Source of the DNA: Synchiropus splendidus
Lineage: Eukaryota > Chordata > Actinopteri > Syngnathiformes > Callionymidae
Direction: 5' to 3'
Assembly (NCBI RefSeq): GCF_027744825.2
Contig: NC_071334.1
Location: 59,401,437-59,465,436, forward strand
Length of the DNA stretch: 64,000 nucleotides
Part shown: positions 51,188-63,827 of the stretch, in pieces
Layout: each line of letters opens with the position of its first letter
Numbering within the stretch: the stretch's first letter is position 1
The notes under the pieces: model-generated
The model's database searches: none
Seen by the model: only the letters and a program-made list of their open reading frames with translations
What the model was told of the DNA's origin: nothing
Position numbers and translations under genes: made by a program

Positions 51188-52857
51188 CTTTTTCAGGTTC
51201 ACAAATTGGACTCGACAGACATGAATTTGCAGAGCAAGCACAAAAGAAGCAGGCAAGGAGCCTGATTAAAGACGGAAGACTTGAAAGACCAGCAGACTCA
51301 AGCGCTTATTCCTTGATAAAAATGACAGCAATGTTGTCCTGATTTACGTGACAGGTTATGTGCAATATTTAAATTTTCTGATCAGAAATGTATTGTCCTG
51401 AGAGCAATGAAGGAAGGTGAAATGAATTAAATATCAAAATTTGCATGAAATACTTTGAAAAGGTTTCAGTAAAAGTGTGCCGATGTTTGACCAGGTCTTC
51501 TTCTAATGCAGTATGACACACATGAGCTTCATCTGTCTCCACTGGAGACTGGCTCCAGGCAGATCAATATAGAAGAAGATCAAATACACCTACAAGCCAT
51601 GAATATGACACACAACCAGAGAGACTGTTGCTGCTGGCACATGTCTCAGAGCTTTTGAGTCTTACTCTAATGGTCGAAGACTTGGTGTTTGCGTGTCTGT
51701 ATTGGGGTGTGTTTATTTTAGGTCTTTTCTGCTCTCTTCATAAGTAGGGATGTAACAGTAGGAATGATCATTATCGTGGTATTGTGGAAATGTAGTCAAA
51801 TGTGAAAAAAATTACGTAAATAAGTGGTTTATTCAGTGAAAACAATCATTTGCAGATGTTTAGCGCCACACAAATTATGCAAACAACTATGCAGCACAGA
51901 TTACTCCAGAACATTGGAAAAGTCTCTGATCATTGATGTAAAAGTGAGCAAAACAATGTTAAACAATGTTTCTGTTGTATCAACAACATATATTAGATCA
52001 CCAAAATGCCATGTTTAATGCGCTCAACATCCTGAGGTCTGTGAAAACACTACATTCACATTTATTTTGGGTTACAATTGACTCAACACTGAAACGCTTC
52101 TATATAAATTCAAAAAATAACATTTTTTCCAGCTTGGTTCTTTAAAATAGGGCAGTAATGCTGACTGTCTGGGACTTCACCAGGAAGGATTTCGCTAAAA
52201 AATTCTCTGCAGGTGTTAAGAGCCTGGGCTGCTTTCTCAGAGTCAATAAAATCCAGCCATGTAATTTCTGTATTATTTCAAGAGAACCTACACCTGTTCA
52301 TGAATAACAATAATAAGCTCACAATTTTGCATGCTGTGTGTGTTGTGCAAGCGAGTTCTGAGACAATACTGTCACCTGCTGGCCTTTTGAGACCATTGCT
52401 ATAAAACAATATTTCAAATACAAAAGAAGGTACTGAATTCAATGGATCCATTCAATGCTGGGATATACTCTACTGTTTTGTCCAGTCTGTTCCCCTGAGA
52501 GAGTGAAAACTTTTGAACACAATTTTCATGGTCTGCACCACCAACTGAAGCACAGTGGGGACTGGAGCTGTAGATAAAAGTTACAGCAGAGTGCAGCGGC
52601 TGGAAGGAAGCTCTGATACATTATCTTTAGAATCGGCGAAATATGCAACAGCAATGACAAGTTGCTCTAAAAACAAGCAGGTTTTCTATGACAAGCGCTC
52701 AGATGAACAGAAGTAAATCAGACAGAAACTATGAACGTGGAATAACCCCTAAATGAAGGTTATTTAAGTTAGCTTTTAAGGCTCCTCAGAGATCACCTTA
52801 TCGTGGCCTTTTCCACAACCCTCCGCCTGGACTTGTTTTATCATTTGAATTTTAAAG

Positions 52858-52872
52858 CTAATTAATAATTAG
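52858..52872. promoter_or_regulatory. Homeodomain-type palindrome in intron 1
   Basis: ctaatta-a-taattag is a perfect palindrome around one central base and offers two TAATTA cores. It sits in a block (about 52780-53020) free of recognisable repeats, between AT-rich words and a GC-rich patch (ccacggccgtgcc). An intronic enhancer is possible, but this is inference. Confidence 0.35.
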
Positions 52873-53077
52873 CCACGGCCGTGCCCCGCTGCTGAACCAA
52901 CTCGCGATAAGGACAAAACAGCATAAATAGGTAATGAAAGGCCTCCATCATGCCGGTGCACCTCAGTTAAAAATATGCTAATAGCACATCTGGCTGAATG
53001 CCTATATGAGTTTCGTAGCATATATTACTTTACTGGCGCCATGACACACCAGCTGGAGGCAGCTCTTAGAGTGTCTC

Positions 53078-53296
53078 TCTGTGTGGAATTTTTATGTTCT
53101 CTCTGAGCTTGCATGGCTTTCCTGCGGCACTCTGGTTTCTTCCCACCAATGAGTTGGCGCATGGATGTTTGTTTGTCTTTATGTGCCCGTGGCTGGCTGA
53201 CATTGTGTTCAGGGCGTCCCTGGCTTCGGGATCGGCTCCCTGCCCCCTCACAACCTCAGTAGGGAATAAGCGGAAGGAAAAAGAGGAGGAATGAGA
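53078..53296 (+). repeat. Common fish interspersed repeat, long copy
   Basis: Starts gtgtggaatttttatgttct, continues through a cctgcggcactctggtttct/tcccacc core and a gtttgtctttatgtgcccgtgg segment, and ends with a ccccctcacaacctcagtag/ggaataagcgg tail. This order of words is that of a very abundant fish repeat (gtgtggagtttgcatgttctc ... tcctcccacagtccaaa ... ataagcgg). The family name is not certain. Three shorter relics occur in this window at 11617, 22310 and 60962. Confidence 0.7.
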
Positions 53297-54792
53297 ATTC
53301 ACTCTCTTATGTACATACTGTCATCAGAACATTAAATGGATCTCAGAAGGTGTCCACGCTCCTGGTCTTAAGTCACTTCACTCCTGCATGTGCAGCGAAT
53401 CACAGACCTTGAGGTCTGGCTTATCATCCCCTGCTGGACTTAAATTCAGAAGGGGTCTGATATTCTTCAGTAAAGTTGACACCTGTTCGAAGAAAGGTTT
53501 TCACATTATTTAAGCTATGGTGGTTTGAAAGTTTACTATTGAAGAATGAACATTATTCATTTATCAGATCCAAACCCTCTACAATGAATCATGTATTCAA
53601 GATGAGATCAATAACTAACTTATTACTGCAGTATTGGATTTGTCCATTGGCACAACGCTCCCTCAGTCCTCACAAGTTTACCATAATGCCACAGCTGCAC
53701 CTTGAAAACTAAAGAGTATTTTGGCATAGAAAGAGAAAAGAAACACTTGACTTTACATTTCAAGTGTTGAGGATTCAAGGGGAAAACTGTCCACCCAGGG
53801 GGACAACAGGACTTGAGCTCCGGTGCCGCCATTTCTTTCCATTAGCTTCTTGACTCAAAACAGTTGGTATTGCTGCTGTTGGTGCTTTTGTGATAGAACC
53901 AATCCATCTCTCTGAACAAACAGCAGCAATAATCTCATTTACAGTCCGAGCGATTAATGAGATAAATGAATAATTAGACGATAGTGCAAAGCTTGTGTAA
54001 AAGTTGGAAAGCATTTTGAGTCGCTAAAAACTGCAAGTGCGTGTTTTTGTTTACTTGTGTTTTTGCTACACAGTTTGGCCTTTATAAGTTAATATGGAGT
54101 GAAATATATGTTAATATGGAGTAAAAAAACCAACTCCATTGGTCTGCCCCTTTGATAAAATTAACTCATTTCAATTCCAACTAGTTAATAAATGCTCTGA
54201 TGGATCAATGAAAAATGAAGACACGCCCTTGTGATGTGTTTCGTGTATAATGGTATTCATGGGTGCAGGTGAGTGGAGGCAGGAATCCAATATGTGTTCC
54301 TGTCTGTGTTTGTTCTCAAGGAACAGATTGCATTCTTGGAAAGAAAGTAATTCCGCTTTTGAAATTTTAACCTTTTGTCTGTCCTTCCCTGCTTTTTTTC
54401 CACTCTACTACATCTGTTTTCACCTTCCACTTACCCCAATTCATCCCTTAATCCAAATCAAACTCCCCTGTTTTTCTCCCCTCTCCTTTAATCCACCCAA
54501 TTGTTCCACGCGCACTTGATGCTAATCTTCCCACCCGCACAAACTGGCTCATCACCACATTCACTGCTACGTTTCATTTTCCCTTTATTTCTCCTGGATG
54601 CCTTCCATCCCATTTCCTGTGCTCTTTTAAAACCCCTCACCATTCTCTGTCTTCAACTGTCTCTCCATGCTGAATTTCACTTATCTTTTCCCCTGAAATA
54701 CTCTCCTCCTAAATTACCTTCACTCTGCTTTTACTGTCTTCTTATCTTCATCTCACTTTCCTTTTCTCCTGTGTTTTACAATCTCATGGAAG

Positions 54793-55526
54793 AATCCTCT
54801 TCATTTCCAAATGGCCATGCAGACAGTGGAGGCGCCGCCATCTCGTCTTGTCTACTCCCTGTTGATGATGAACGGCTGGTGGGACATCAGCGTTCTCCTC
54901 TGCCAGGATTTGGACATAAGTGACTTTCTTTTTCTCATCAAGAACAACACCCGCTTCCATCTGGGAACGCTTGTCAACCTGACATCCTCCTCTTTGACTT
55001 TGTTACAGTCATCCACAACTTTATTGTCCTCAGGAGCTGCTTTAAGTGCTCAGACGGGAGCCGACTCCTCGCAGGCACTGTTGACTTTACCTCATTTGCC
55101 CGCTGATACTTCGCCTCCTGCTTTCTCTCTGAAAGTGGACCAGCACCAGGCGGTGATGAGACAGCTGGAGGCCCTCAGAGACGCTACCTCCACGAGGGGA
55201 GTTGTGACGTTTGGTTGTGAGATCCGAGAACTTCGGCGACTGTGGACCTTGGCCACGCGGATGATGCTGCCAGAATATTACTGGGTTTTAGGGGACAGTC
55301 AGAATGTGGCTGAGCTCAGGACCGAAGGATTGCCATTGGGGTTACTGTCTCACGGGGTTATGGGGTCCCCGTCCTTGGATCACTACGTTCATGACGCTTT
55401 GGAGCTGGTGGCACGGGCTGTGGGCAGTGCTGCCCAGGAGAATCCAGCCTTGGCACTCATTCCTGGAACTACGAACTGTTTTGACACGCAGCAGAGGAAG
55501 GGGAGCTCTGGAGAGTACCTGTCAAG
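54793..55526 (+). CDS. grin3a: NMDA receptor subunit 3A, exon 2 (amino-terminal domain)
   Basis: Continues the grin3a reading frame (residues 257-500 plus two bases of the next codon) through the extracellular amino-terminal domain, a bilobed periplasmic-binding-protein-like fold. The acceptor is the AG at 54791-54792. The exon opens with NPLHFQ, matching the GluN3A junction as I recall it, and joins exon 1 in phase 0. Landmarks: LLCQDL followed by a sequon at residue 307 (NNT) and another at 318 (NLT); VVTFGCEI at 393-400; WVLGDSQN at 420-427, then ELRTEGLPLGL; HDALELVARAVGSAA; and ALIPGTTNC ending near 485. The last codons read GEYLSR and are cut by the donor gtaagg at 55527, leaving phase 2. 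DSQN-ELRTEGLPLGL supports 3A over 3B. The region from about residue 330 to 365 is rich in S, T, L and A and looks divergent. Later exons lie outside the window. Confidence 0.93.
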
Positions 55527-57621
55527 GTAAGGGTTGTTTATAACCAGTTATTGCAAACAGGGCCCCTGGAACAAAACAATTTATGCTGTATGCTTGTATT
55601 AAGATTCCTTTTTTTTTTTTTTTGATTGACTCAAGTTGGTCGGACAGGTGACCAAATTGCTGCAAGCTAATCCCTGCCTACTATAAAGGTTGTGTACCAC
55701 TATGTACCAATACAGCAGGTGTACAATCCTTAGGTACACATAACAAATGCATCAATATTGGAACACACATCCATGAATATATGCTCTCGAGTGGAAAAAC
55801 CAATGGAAACCCCATGAAATGCACTTGAGGCTGCAGGTTTATACCTGGAAAAGTCTGAAGATTCTCAAATAAGTGAACGGTCAGTACACACAGACACTCT
55901 TGCTGTACTCAGAAAGTGTTGACAAAGGGCACATGTAGCATTCGTAAGTAAGTGATGAGTGCGCATCGAGCTCCTGTAGTGTAGTTGCCTACTGTATGAA
56001 GAGACTTGATCACATGAGATGGCATCCGACTTCTCTTAGTTCTCATTACTCACTGCACTGAAGATCTTTTGACCAAATCAGTAAGGTAGACCATCTGGAC
56101 AAGCACAGACTACCTACACAGATGGTCCAACCAGGAGCTCATGAACACGATCTTGTTGGTCATCAGTTGTGCTAAAAGTGTCGATCATCACAGGCAGAAC
56201 CATAGAAAGAAACAAAACCCAGCCATGTGTCAGTCATTTAACTGGTGTTAAACACAAAAACATTCTTCATTGATTTTGGAGACAGAGTCTAGTCATGCAG
56301 ACTGGACTTTGTTAAAGTTTGGTTTTAAGTTTGTTTTGTGATTTTGAGCGCACAGGGGATGGTCTTGTGGCTGGTGTATTGACGAGGAAGTGGGTCCTTG
56401 GCTGCGAGTCATTTTAACTTACAAGTGTGTAGTTATATGGAGTTTAACAATGCAGCGACAAGATCTTGCTCCTGGCAATAGCAAGGCGTCCATCCACCGA
56501 TTTTATTTTCACAAATACAAGTAACATCCGACTTACACCCGGGATCGTTTCCGACCAACCGTTCGTAAGTCGGATTGGACCTAAGTCTGCCATTCAAAAT
56601 GGCATGGTTATAGGTTCTACTGTAGTGGTAGATCGCTGTGTCAGAGTGAGATGCCTGGCATACTGTGCTGCCATAACTGTTTGTATGCGTTGCTGGGGTG
56701 CTACGTGCTGCCGTGCCAGACATTGAATAAAAAAATCGCATCTGCTGGCCGGGGTTGAGTACGAGTGGGGAAAAAATGATGTCACATCCCTGTCTGTTTC
56801 AGCTTTCTCCCCAAAAGTTGCCACTACAATACTGGCAAATTATGTAAAGCAACTGTTGAGGTTACTGTCAATATTAACAAGAAATCTTCCGCTACTTCGT
56901 CATTTTAAGCAGCTAATGATTGTTGAGCAGCACACGCTCTTCAGAGAAGCCAGTCGCTAACACGAGTGTAATACACCGAGTGAATGTTTATTTTCTCAAA
57001 TGACATCAAGCATGAACTATGAATTTAAATTCAAGCTGACTATGGCCCGTAGTGTTGATGGAGCAGGAAGCAGGTGACCACAGAGCTGTTGGAATCACAA
57101 GTCCCCGGACACTCTCTCATGTCTCTGACTCGAGTAGCTGAAACGCATCCACAGTAAACACCATTTGTTATGCTCCAGTGCAGGGCCTGTCGATTATGGC
57201 AAACATAATAATCTGATTGTTTTTGATTCTTAATCAACGATATACGCTTGTTCTGTCATTGAACTTTCAAACTTTATTAAACAATGAACTACCATGAAAC
57301 TATGCGTAAGATATAGATAGTATTTTAACAGTTACATTTAACACGCACGGTTTGTCTTTAGAGAACAGTGGAGACAGGGGACAATACTTGGAGCTGAACA
57401 GGCACTTGCCAGGCAAATTTTTATTAACCAATGGAAATTAGCATAAAGTCACAGTTTCTATTTGAAATTTTCACTACAATTACTAAAAACTAATGACTGA
57501 TGTTCTTCAGCAGACTTGTCGATTTCAAACTGTCATGTTTCTCCTGAAGACTTTTCATGTGAGCGGCGTTCCTCCCAACCAATGAGAGCAGAGAAGGCGT
57601 GGCTTGGGGAGAACAGCTACT

Positions 57622-57644
57622 TTAACCCTAACCCTAACCTACCC
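57622..57644. repeat. Short telomere-like repeat
   Basis: taaccctaaccctaacctac: about three CCCTAA-type units within intron 2. Too short to mark a chromosome end. Confidence 0.85.
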
Positions 57645-60518
57645 TCCATTTAAAAGACACTTAAATCCCTAGGACAGGACCTCTTTAAGGAGAAATACAG
57701 CTACGAAGCTGCCAATAGAGGTGCAGTCCCATGAAGAAAGAATGAACATGAACAAGATGACAATTGAGGCTTTTCTTTGTGTACTTAATTCTAAAAACAA
57801 TGTTGTTTATTTTGCATTATTACTCACTGACACAAAAGGAGAGTAAAGAACTGGATTAATTGATTAAATATTAACAAATTAAACCATTACCAGTTAAAGC
57901 ACACACCAGGGTTAAGATGTGTATGTTTACTGAACAAATTCCTTTATATTATTCCACATATTGAGCCTCCCAGTAAGAATCTATTATTTCAGCAAAACAG
58001 AAAATCTGCTTTCCATAATTGTGTTGTTTCTGTGGAGTCATTCGAAGAAGAAGCAAATGCCAGCTGGGATTTAGATGTGGCACACTAACTCTTATCGAGT
58101 CCCAACCCTTCGCCTTTGTTCTGTTTTCAGCTGCCAATAGTTTTGTTCTATTAGCTTGAAATATTTTCATCTGCTGCGCTTCTCACCTCGTCCTATCAGC
58201 AATAACGCCTTTCATATTTTCCACCCTTCTGAATGACTCCTTTGATGTATTTTTTACTTGAACAGTTTTCCCGCTTGGCTTCATTGAGGGCTAATTCAAT
58301 GTGTTTCTCATAGTTAATGTGACAGAACTCCATTAAGTGGTTTGCATTGCAGACTGTTTAGAGTGGTAAATCCCCATTCATTAATATTCATATTCTGGAA
58401 GCACTTTCAGGGTAACTACTCCCATATTATGTCAAGTTTGCAATTGTTGTGCATTAACAACAAAGCAGTACTGCGCTTCTATGTTAAGGACATAAGCTAC
58501 AAAATGACTTCACCCCGATAGACCCCAACAACCCAAACCAGTTGTGTGTGCAGTGTTTCTGACTACATGCATTTCCTGGCACCAGATCTCCAGAGGCCCC
58601 TGAGTCGGCAAGGCGGATGGAGGTGAAAAGATCAGGGGACTTGGAAATGTATGGAAACCCACATAGGCTGCTGCATCAAATTGAATCTCATCCAAAATAG
58701 CGTCCAGGCTTCGAAGGAAGAAATAAGCTTGGGGGTTACTGTGGCTCAATTTCACCATTATATGTGTATTTGGCATTTCTCAATGTCACAACACAATTAC
58801 AACATGTACTGTTGCACACCACCTCATAAAGATTCTGCCTCAACACCGATCGAGGAGCTCGACCTCCCAGCCAGATGTCTCTTGTCTCACCCGTGATAAA
58901 ACAAAGTGGAGGCGTCACAACAATCCGGAGGAAACAACTTGCCACATGCATCGGGTGTATTGTGTTTCTTTAAATAGAAAAGAACAACGGGAAGAAATCC
59001 CAAGAGAAAGGTTCCAATCACTAAATGACAACACCTCCACTGCTCACGGGACTAAAGCTAGTCGTTCAGACACACAAAGAAGCATTAAAAACATTACATG
59101 CACATTCCATGTCACGGTTCAAGTCGGGAGCAGTCGGCCCTCGCCACACACATAAAGAGGGCAAAGCTCTTAACACACCACTGAATATCTTGTCCCTATA
59201 AGAGTTAAGATACTTCGCGTTTAAAATTCTTGGTCAGGAAGGAGCAAAATCCCGATCCCGATATGTGTGTGGCCCCGTAAAGACCAAGATGTTGAGGGCG
59301 ACCAAGGTGGGGTAACATCACATATGGAACAGAAACACATTAGCCTATCTGTCATACTGCAAAATAGATAACCTAGATATAAAATGTTTTATTTATAATG
59401 TGATAAAATGTTCAAGAACAAACAGCCATCTAGAAAATAAAGCTAAAAAATGTCGCATTCAGAGCGAGCGACTCTTTTATTTATGATGTAAATAAAGTTC
59501 TTACGTGTGCGCAACCAGTATTAACCAGCCCACAAGTGGCAGTTTTTACAAGACAAAAAAACCTGAACTTTTTAGTTTCACACTTATGTCCAGTTTGACT
59601 GAGTCTAAAGACAGAGAAATAAAATTGGCTAACCATCACGCTAAACCAGAGAAGTACTGTGTTATACATATCATTTATTCTGACCATTTCTGCCAGCAAA
59701 TAAAACCGAATGATTATTTGAACCAAGCAACCAGATAAATCAACCTCTATTAAAAGGCAGAGAGGCCAGTTTACCAGTTTAGAAGCAAGGACGATCTGGC
59801 ACAGCAGACTGGAATCCGGGAGCTATAGTAATGGAGTACGGGTGAGTTGACGTCTCAGTGGTTCCACCAAGCTCCAGTGTTGTTCCAGCTGTGTGCCATC
59901 AAACCCACAGAGACTCTGAGGGGTGGGAACAGGAAATACATAGAAAATAAAACCAGAATTCAAGAAACAAGGATCGTGACATTCTCCTGGAAACGTTTCT
60001 ACGTTGTGACACTGTATAAAAAACGTCGCAATGATAACTTGCTTTAAGTCAACTGGATGTCAAAAATTAAACAAGCTCAGAATTCAATGGCATTCAGAAA
60101 GAGATTTCATATTCTTTCAATGATCACGTGTCATGAGCATAGAGGAACTTAAGTGAGAAGTTAGTTTAAGACAAACTATTTCAATAGCTCCTTGTCTGCT
60201 CTACATATGAGTGGCCATGAATTGTTTCTTGACAGTCGGCATCTCGCGATTAGCTGACATTGTTTAAAGAGATTGGCATTTTGGGGACTGTTTTCTTTGT
60301 GTGCAGGAGAACGACAAATCAGAGGAGACTTTTGAAACATCCCGAAATGCTTTCATAAGTAATCTTTAAAGTTCAAACACGAGATGGATAGATAGATGCT
60401 CCTCGTGTCCTCCAGCTCCACATGACATTCAAGCAGTGAGTCAGTCTGATTTGGTGACATTGTGCAGCACCATTGAACACAGTTTTAACAGAGTGGAAGA
60501 GATTGACAGTGTATTGTC

Positions 60519-60560
60519 CAGCGGTGGGCGATCACATTTCCTCAGGGGCCGCTTGGAATT
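60519..60560 (+). mobile_element. Possible hAT-type left end
   Basis: cagcggtgggcgatcacatt followed by aggggccgcttgg resembles a CAGNGGTGGGCNA terminus with a ggccgc subterminal word. No right end or target duplication was found. Confidence 0.35.
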
Positions 60561-60961
60561 TTGGGCTGGTTCTGAGGGGTCGTCCAACCAAATCCAGTTT
60601 AAAAGAAGCTGTTGTTGTTACTGTTGTTAGTGGAATGATGTTGTGCATTAATGGTTGATTAAAGATACAAATGCAACTTTCTTTTATAAACTTTTAATTT
60701 ACCTATAAAACAAGCAACATTCTGACCCAATACTTGCTTTTACAGAGCTCGGATATATACCAGGTATTTGAATAATTATGACCTTCACCAGGGCCAGTTA
60801 CATACATGCTTACAACCACACCTGGGCTGCCATTGTCTTAAAAACCCTGTGAAAAATCCATGTACTGAACTTCAGAGAAATGCTTTCACCTGGCAGCAGA
60901 GTGAGGATGTGCCTTGTGCTGCAAACATACAGCTTCAGACAGTGGAGTCTGTATTGTCTCC

Positions 60962-61035
60962 CAGTGTTTGTGAGGGTTTCCTCTGGGTGCTCGTGGTCTT
61001 CCCACTGTTCAAAGATCAACAGAGGTTAACTGACA
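60962..61035 (+). repeat. Short relic of the 53.1 kb repeat family
   Basis: Contains ttgtgagggtttcctctggg, tgctcgtggtcttcccactg, ttcaaagatcaacagaggtt and aactgaca. This matches the family core, including the ggttaattgg-like segment that follows it in full copies. Confidence 0.5.
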
Positions 61036-62180
61036 TCTTAGCTTGTTCACGCTGCTCACCCTCAGTAGCTGGGAGGAGCTTCGGCCCATATCATCACAAG
61101 GATGTCAAGGATGTGTCATCACCATCATCTTTTCAACATTCTTCGACAAGGTTTTTGATCAGGGAAAAAACTCCATCGGCTGAAGCGCCTGATATAATGA
61201 TAATCTCAGTGGCCCGAGTAATTAAACTTTTGATTTGTTTTGCTTCCGGCTCCTTATTCAGGTGGACTGGGAGTTCGAGTTCTGCTGGACCCTCTCATCA
61301 TGGAAATGAGCTGATAACAAAATATGGATAATGCAAATAAATGATAAGGGGAGCTAATGGAAACTCTCTTCAAAGAAGTGACTTCATACAAAGGCTGGAA
61401 CTGTCCCTCCAACTAGATTGTAGCAGAGAATATTCATATAAACTATCAAAAAAAAGGTAAAATTAAATGAATGCAGTCAAATCAGATTAATGATTTTTAA
61501 TGTGACAAAACAGGTGCAGTCATAAAGTATACTACAGCTATTTTACAATAAATAGATACCAAGTTAACCTTGGAAGGAGTCAACAGTAGACGTGGTGTGA
61601 GGATGAACCCAAAGCATGAACTGCTGTTCTCTTGTGACTATCTACTGTTCCATGCTGTAGCCGTTGGTTTCCCTCTACAGCCCACTCAAAGTAGACTTTG
61701 CTAACCAGTAATGCTAAATACTGTGATGTGAGCACTTCAATAGTACTGTACTACTGAAGCATAGAAAGCATATGTTTATCAGATGAAATGGAAAATTGGA
61801 CACATATAATGATTTCTGATGATTTATAATGGTAAATTTCAATGAAGAATCTTCAGTCAATAGTGTCAGTCTCAGTTACTTCTCACTCATTTGTATTCCT
61901 TATATGCAACTGTCACCCTCTAATTTTAGCATCTCAGGCCAGTTTCAAAAGTTAAAAATTCTTCACGTTCTGCACTGACTCTGCTTCATAACACAAGTAA
62001 ATGTGATCAAGCTGCATCAGTTTTGGGGTTTTTGTTAGTCTGTATGTTAACATTTTTAATATCTTCAACCAGTTGAATGCAAGTGCTGTCGAACTACAGT
62101 ATTGGGCCAAGGCGTCTACATTGGAGTTTTTCAGGATTCAATGAAATTATGGTCCATTTATGCTTATTTATAGCTCCTGT

Positions 62181-62236
62181 GGGCCATATAAAATAGAAGG
62201 GCTGGATTTAACGCTCTGTTTTTGAGTTTGACACAT
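62181..62236 (+). mobile_element. hAT-type transposon end
   Basis: gggccatataaaatag, then agggctggattta and a terminal tttgagtttgacacatg. This is the subterminal and terminal arrangement (gggccggattt...ttgagtttgacac) of a widespread hAT family. The matching left end was not found, so the copy is truncated or its other end has decayed. Confidence 0.55.
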
Positions 62237-63827
62237 GCTTTAAATTAAGTGACAGTTTAGTAGACAATATGTGACCTATATTTACAAGACGTCCAATGAA
62301 GTGAACCAGCGAGTAGCAGTAAACGGTATTGCCGAGCTCCTCTACACGATAGATTGGCATCAGGACGAGCTGCTGGAGGAGCAGCGCCGGTGATAGATGA
62401 TATCGCAAGTTGTCACTCAAAAACCTTCCCGTCACTTTTGACGGCACAGTGTGCGCTCACGGGTCACATTTGTTTACTGCATCGTGAGCTTAAGTCCAAC
62501 ATGTCAGTGACAGGAGATGAGGTAGACGAAGACGGTTCAGGGATGCAGGGAGGAGGATCAAAGTTTGGACAGACTTGGTGTCGCAATCCCTGTTGAGAAA
62601 GGCGAGAAAGGAAATGTAACCAGAATAAGACTATCCGATCCCAACGGCAGACAGGCGCACCATAAGAAATCAGTGTCTTTTTCTCCATTTATGGAGATTT
62701 TTTTTTGTCATGTGATCCGTATTAATCCCCGTCCTGGCTACACCCCTGGTTGATCTGCATTCAGCGCAAAACAGAACTGACAAATAGATCTTCAAACAAC
62801 GCAGCAATTTGTTCTGTTCAGTGAAGTGAAGTGACTCAGACACATGTTTTAGACGCTCGGCAGCAGCCCTGGTGTTCACACCCGAGCGTGAGTGGAGTGA
62901 ATTAACTCTCTTTGACCTTAAAATCTCCAGCAAGGAAAATCACTGAACAAGACGCTTCAATTAGAGGATCATCAATCACCCTGGCGATAGATAGGGCGCA
63001 TTCTCTCCGCGACGTTGGACACCTCTTCTCCAGCGCCGGTTAACAAGTTACAGCCCAGTGAAGTTCATCTTGACTTGGTTCGGAGGCTGTGTATGTCAAT
63101 TGTTGGGATGCAGTTTTCCATTAGTCACAATGTTTCGAGTCATAGCACTCACACATGCATCTGAGGGCTGTTTAACTGCTTGAAATTGATTCTGACTCTC
63201 CTTGTGGTAGGAAGGTGTTTTTTTTTATGGACAAGTGTGCTTCTGAAGAGGAGCACTAATGGTGCTGTTGGCTTCCGCTTTCTGTGACAGCCTGCCATCA
63301 TTATATGAGAGAAGTCTCCGAAGAGAGACTCCTTCAGGAAAATGTATTGTCGGATGATTGTCGGATGATTGGCCAGTCATTCAGTCAGTCACAGGAGAGC
63401 TGATGACATGAGTAGCTGTAGTTATCAGGCATCTGGAGAAGTGATGCAGAGCTGTCGCAGGGTTTGAGATGTAGAATAACATGCTGACTTGTATGCGAAC
63501 AAACACATTTCATATCCAGTTTTATCCTAACACCTTGTTTGCATCGAAAAAAACAGTGTTTCCTGTCAAAGTATTTTTTACCAAGTGTAGTATGTCAGTG
63601 AAACAGAATGTAAATTTAGTAGGAGTAGATCGACAGATTTTTTTTTTTCAACGGAAATATTTGCCATCGTCCAGACAGTGTCACATATAATACTGGGCAC
63701 CGCACCCCTGCCCCTTCTTTTAAAAAAAGAAACAAAACGGAACTGAACGCTGCCAATCCAGAAGTGATAGAGAAACAGAGGGGAATGTTTTGTCATTCAC
63801 TGAATTGGTGACAGCAAAAACGCAAGT

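Larger units (their letters stand above)
49793..54792 (+). other. grin3a: grin3a intron 1
   Basis: GT (gtgaga) at the 5' end and AG (catggaag) at the 3' end bound a 5,000-bp intron in phase 0. No additional exon is recognisable. It contains an A-run at 51164-51187, a sequence at about 51747 resembling the start of a common fish repeat (a GGGATGTAAC-like word), a homeodomain-type palindrome at 52858, and a fish repeat relic at 53078-53296. About 400 bp before the acceptor (roughly 54370-54780) are strongly pyrimidine-biased on the + strand, forming an unusually long polypyrimidine region. Confidence 0.88.

Noticed and set aside
54811..54833. ATG at 54811 as an independent start, or the AG ending at 54832 as the exon 2 acceptor
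   Set aside because: The residues just upstream of 54811 (NPLHFQ) fit the GluN3A junction, which supports the acceptor at 54791-54792. The alternative acceptor would delete conserved residues.
49025..55526. Assignment to grin3b instead of grin3a
   Set aside because: SVCHTVVVQGVSA and WVLGDSQN followed by ELRTEGLPLGL match subunit 3A as I recall it much better than 3B. A full alignment would settle it.
57622..57644. Telomere or chromosome end
   Set aside because: Only about three CCCTAA-like units inside an intron: an interstitial short repeat.
60768..61331. 187-codon frame inside grin3a intron 2
   Set aside because: Runs through a relic of a common fish repeat (60962-61035), has no recognisable motif, and lies in an intron.
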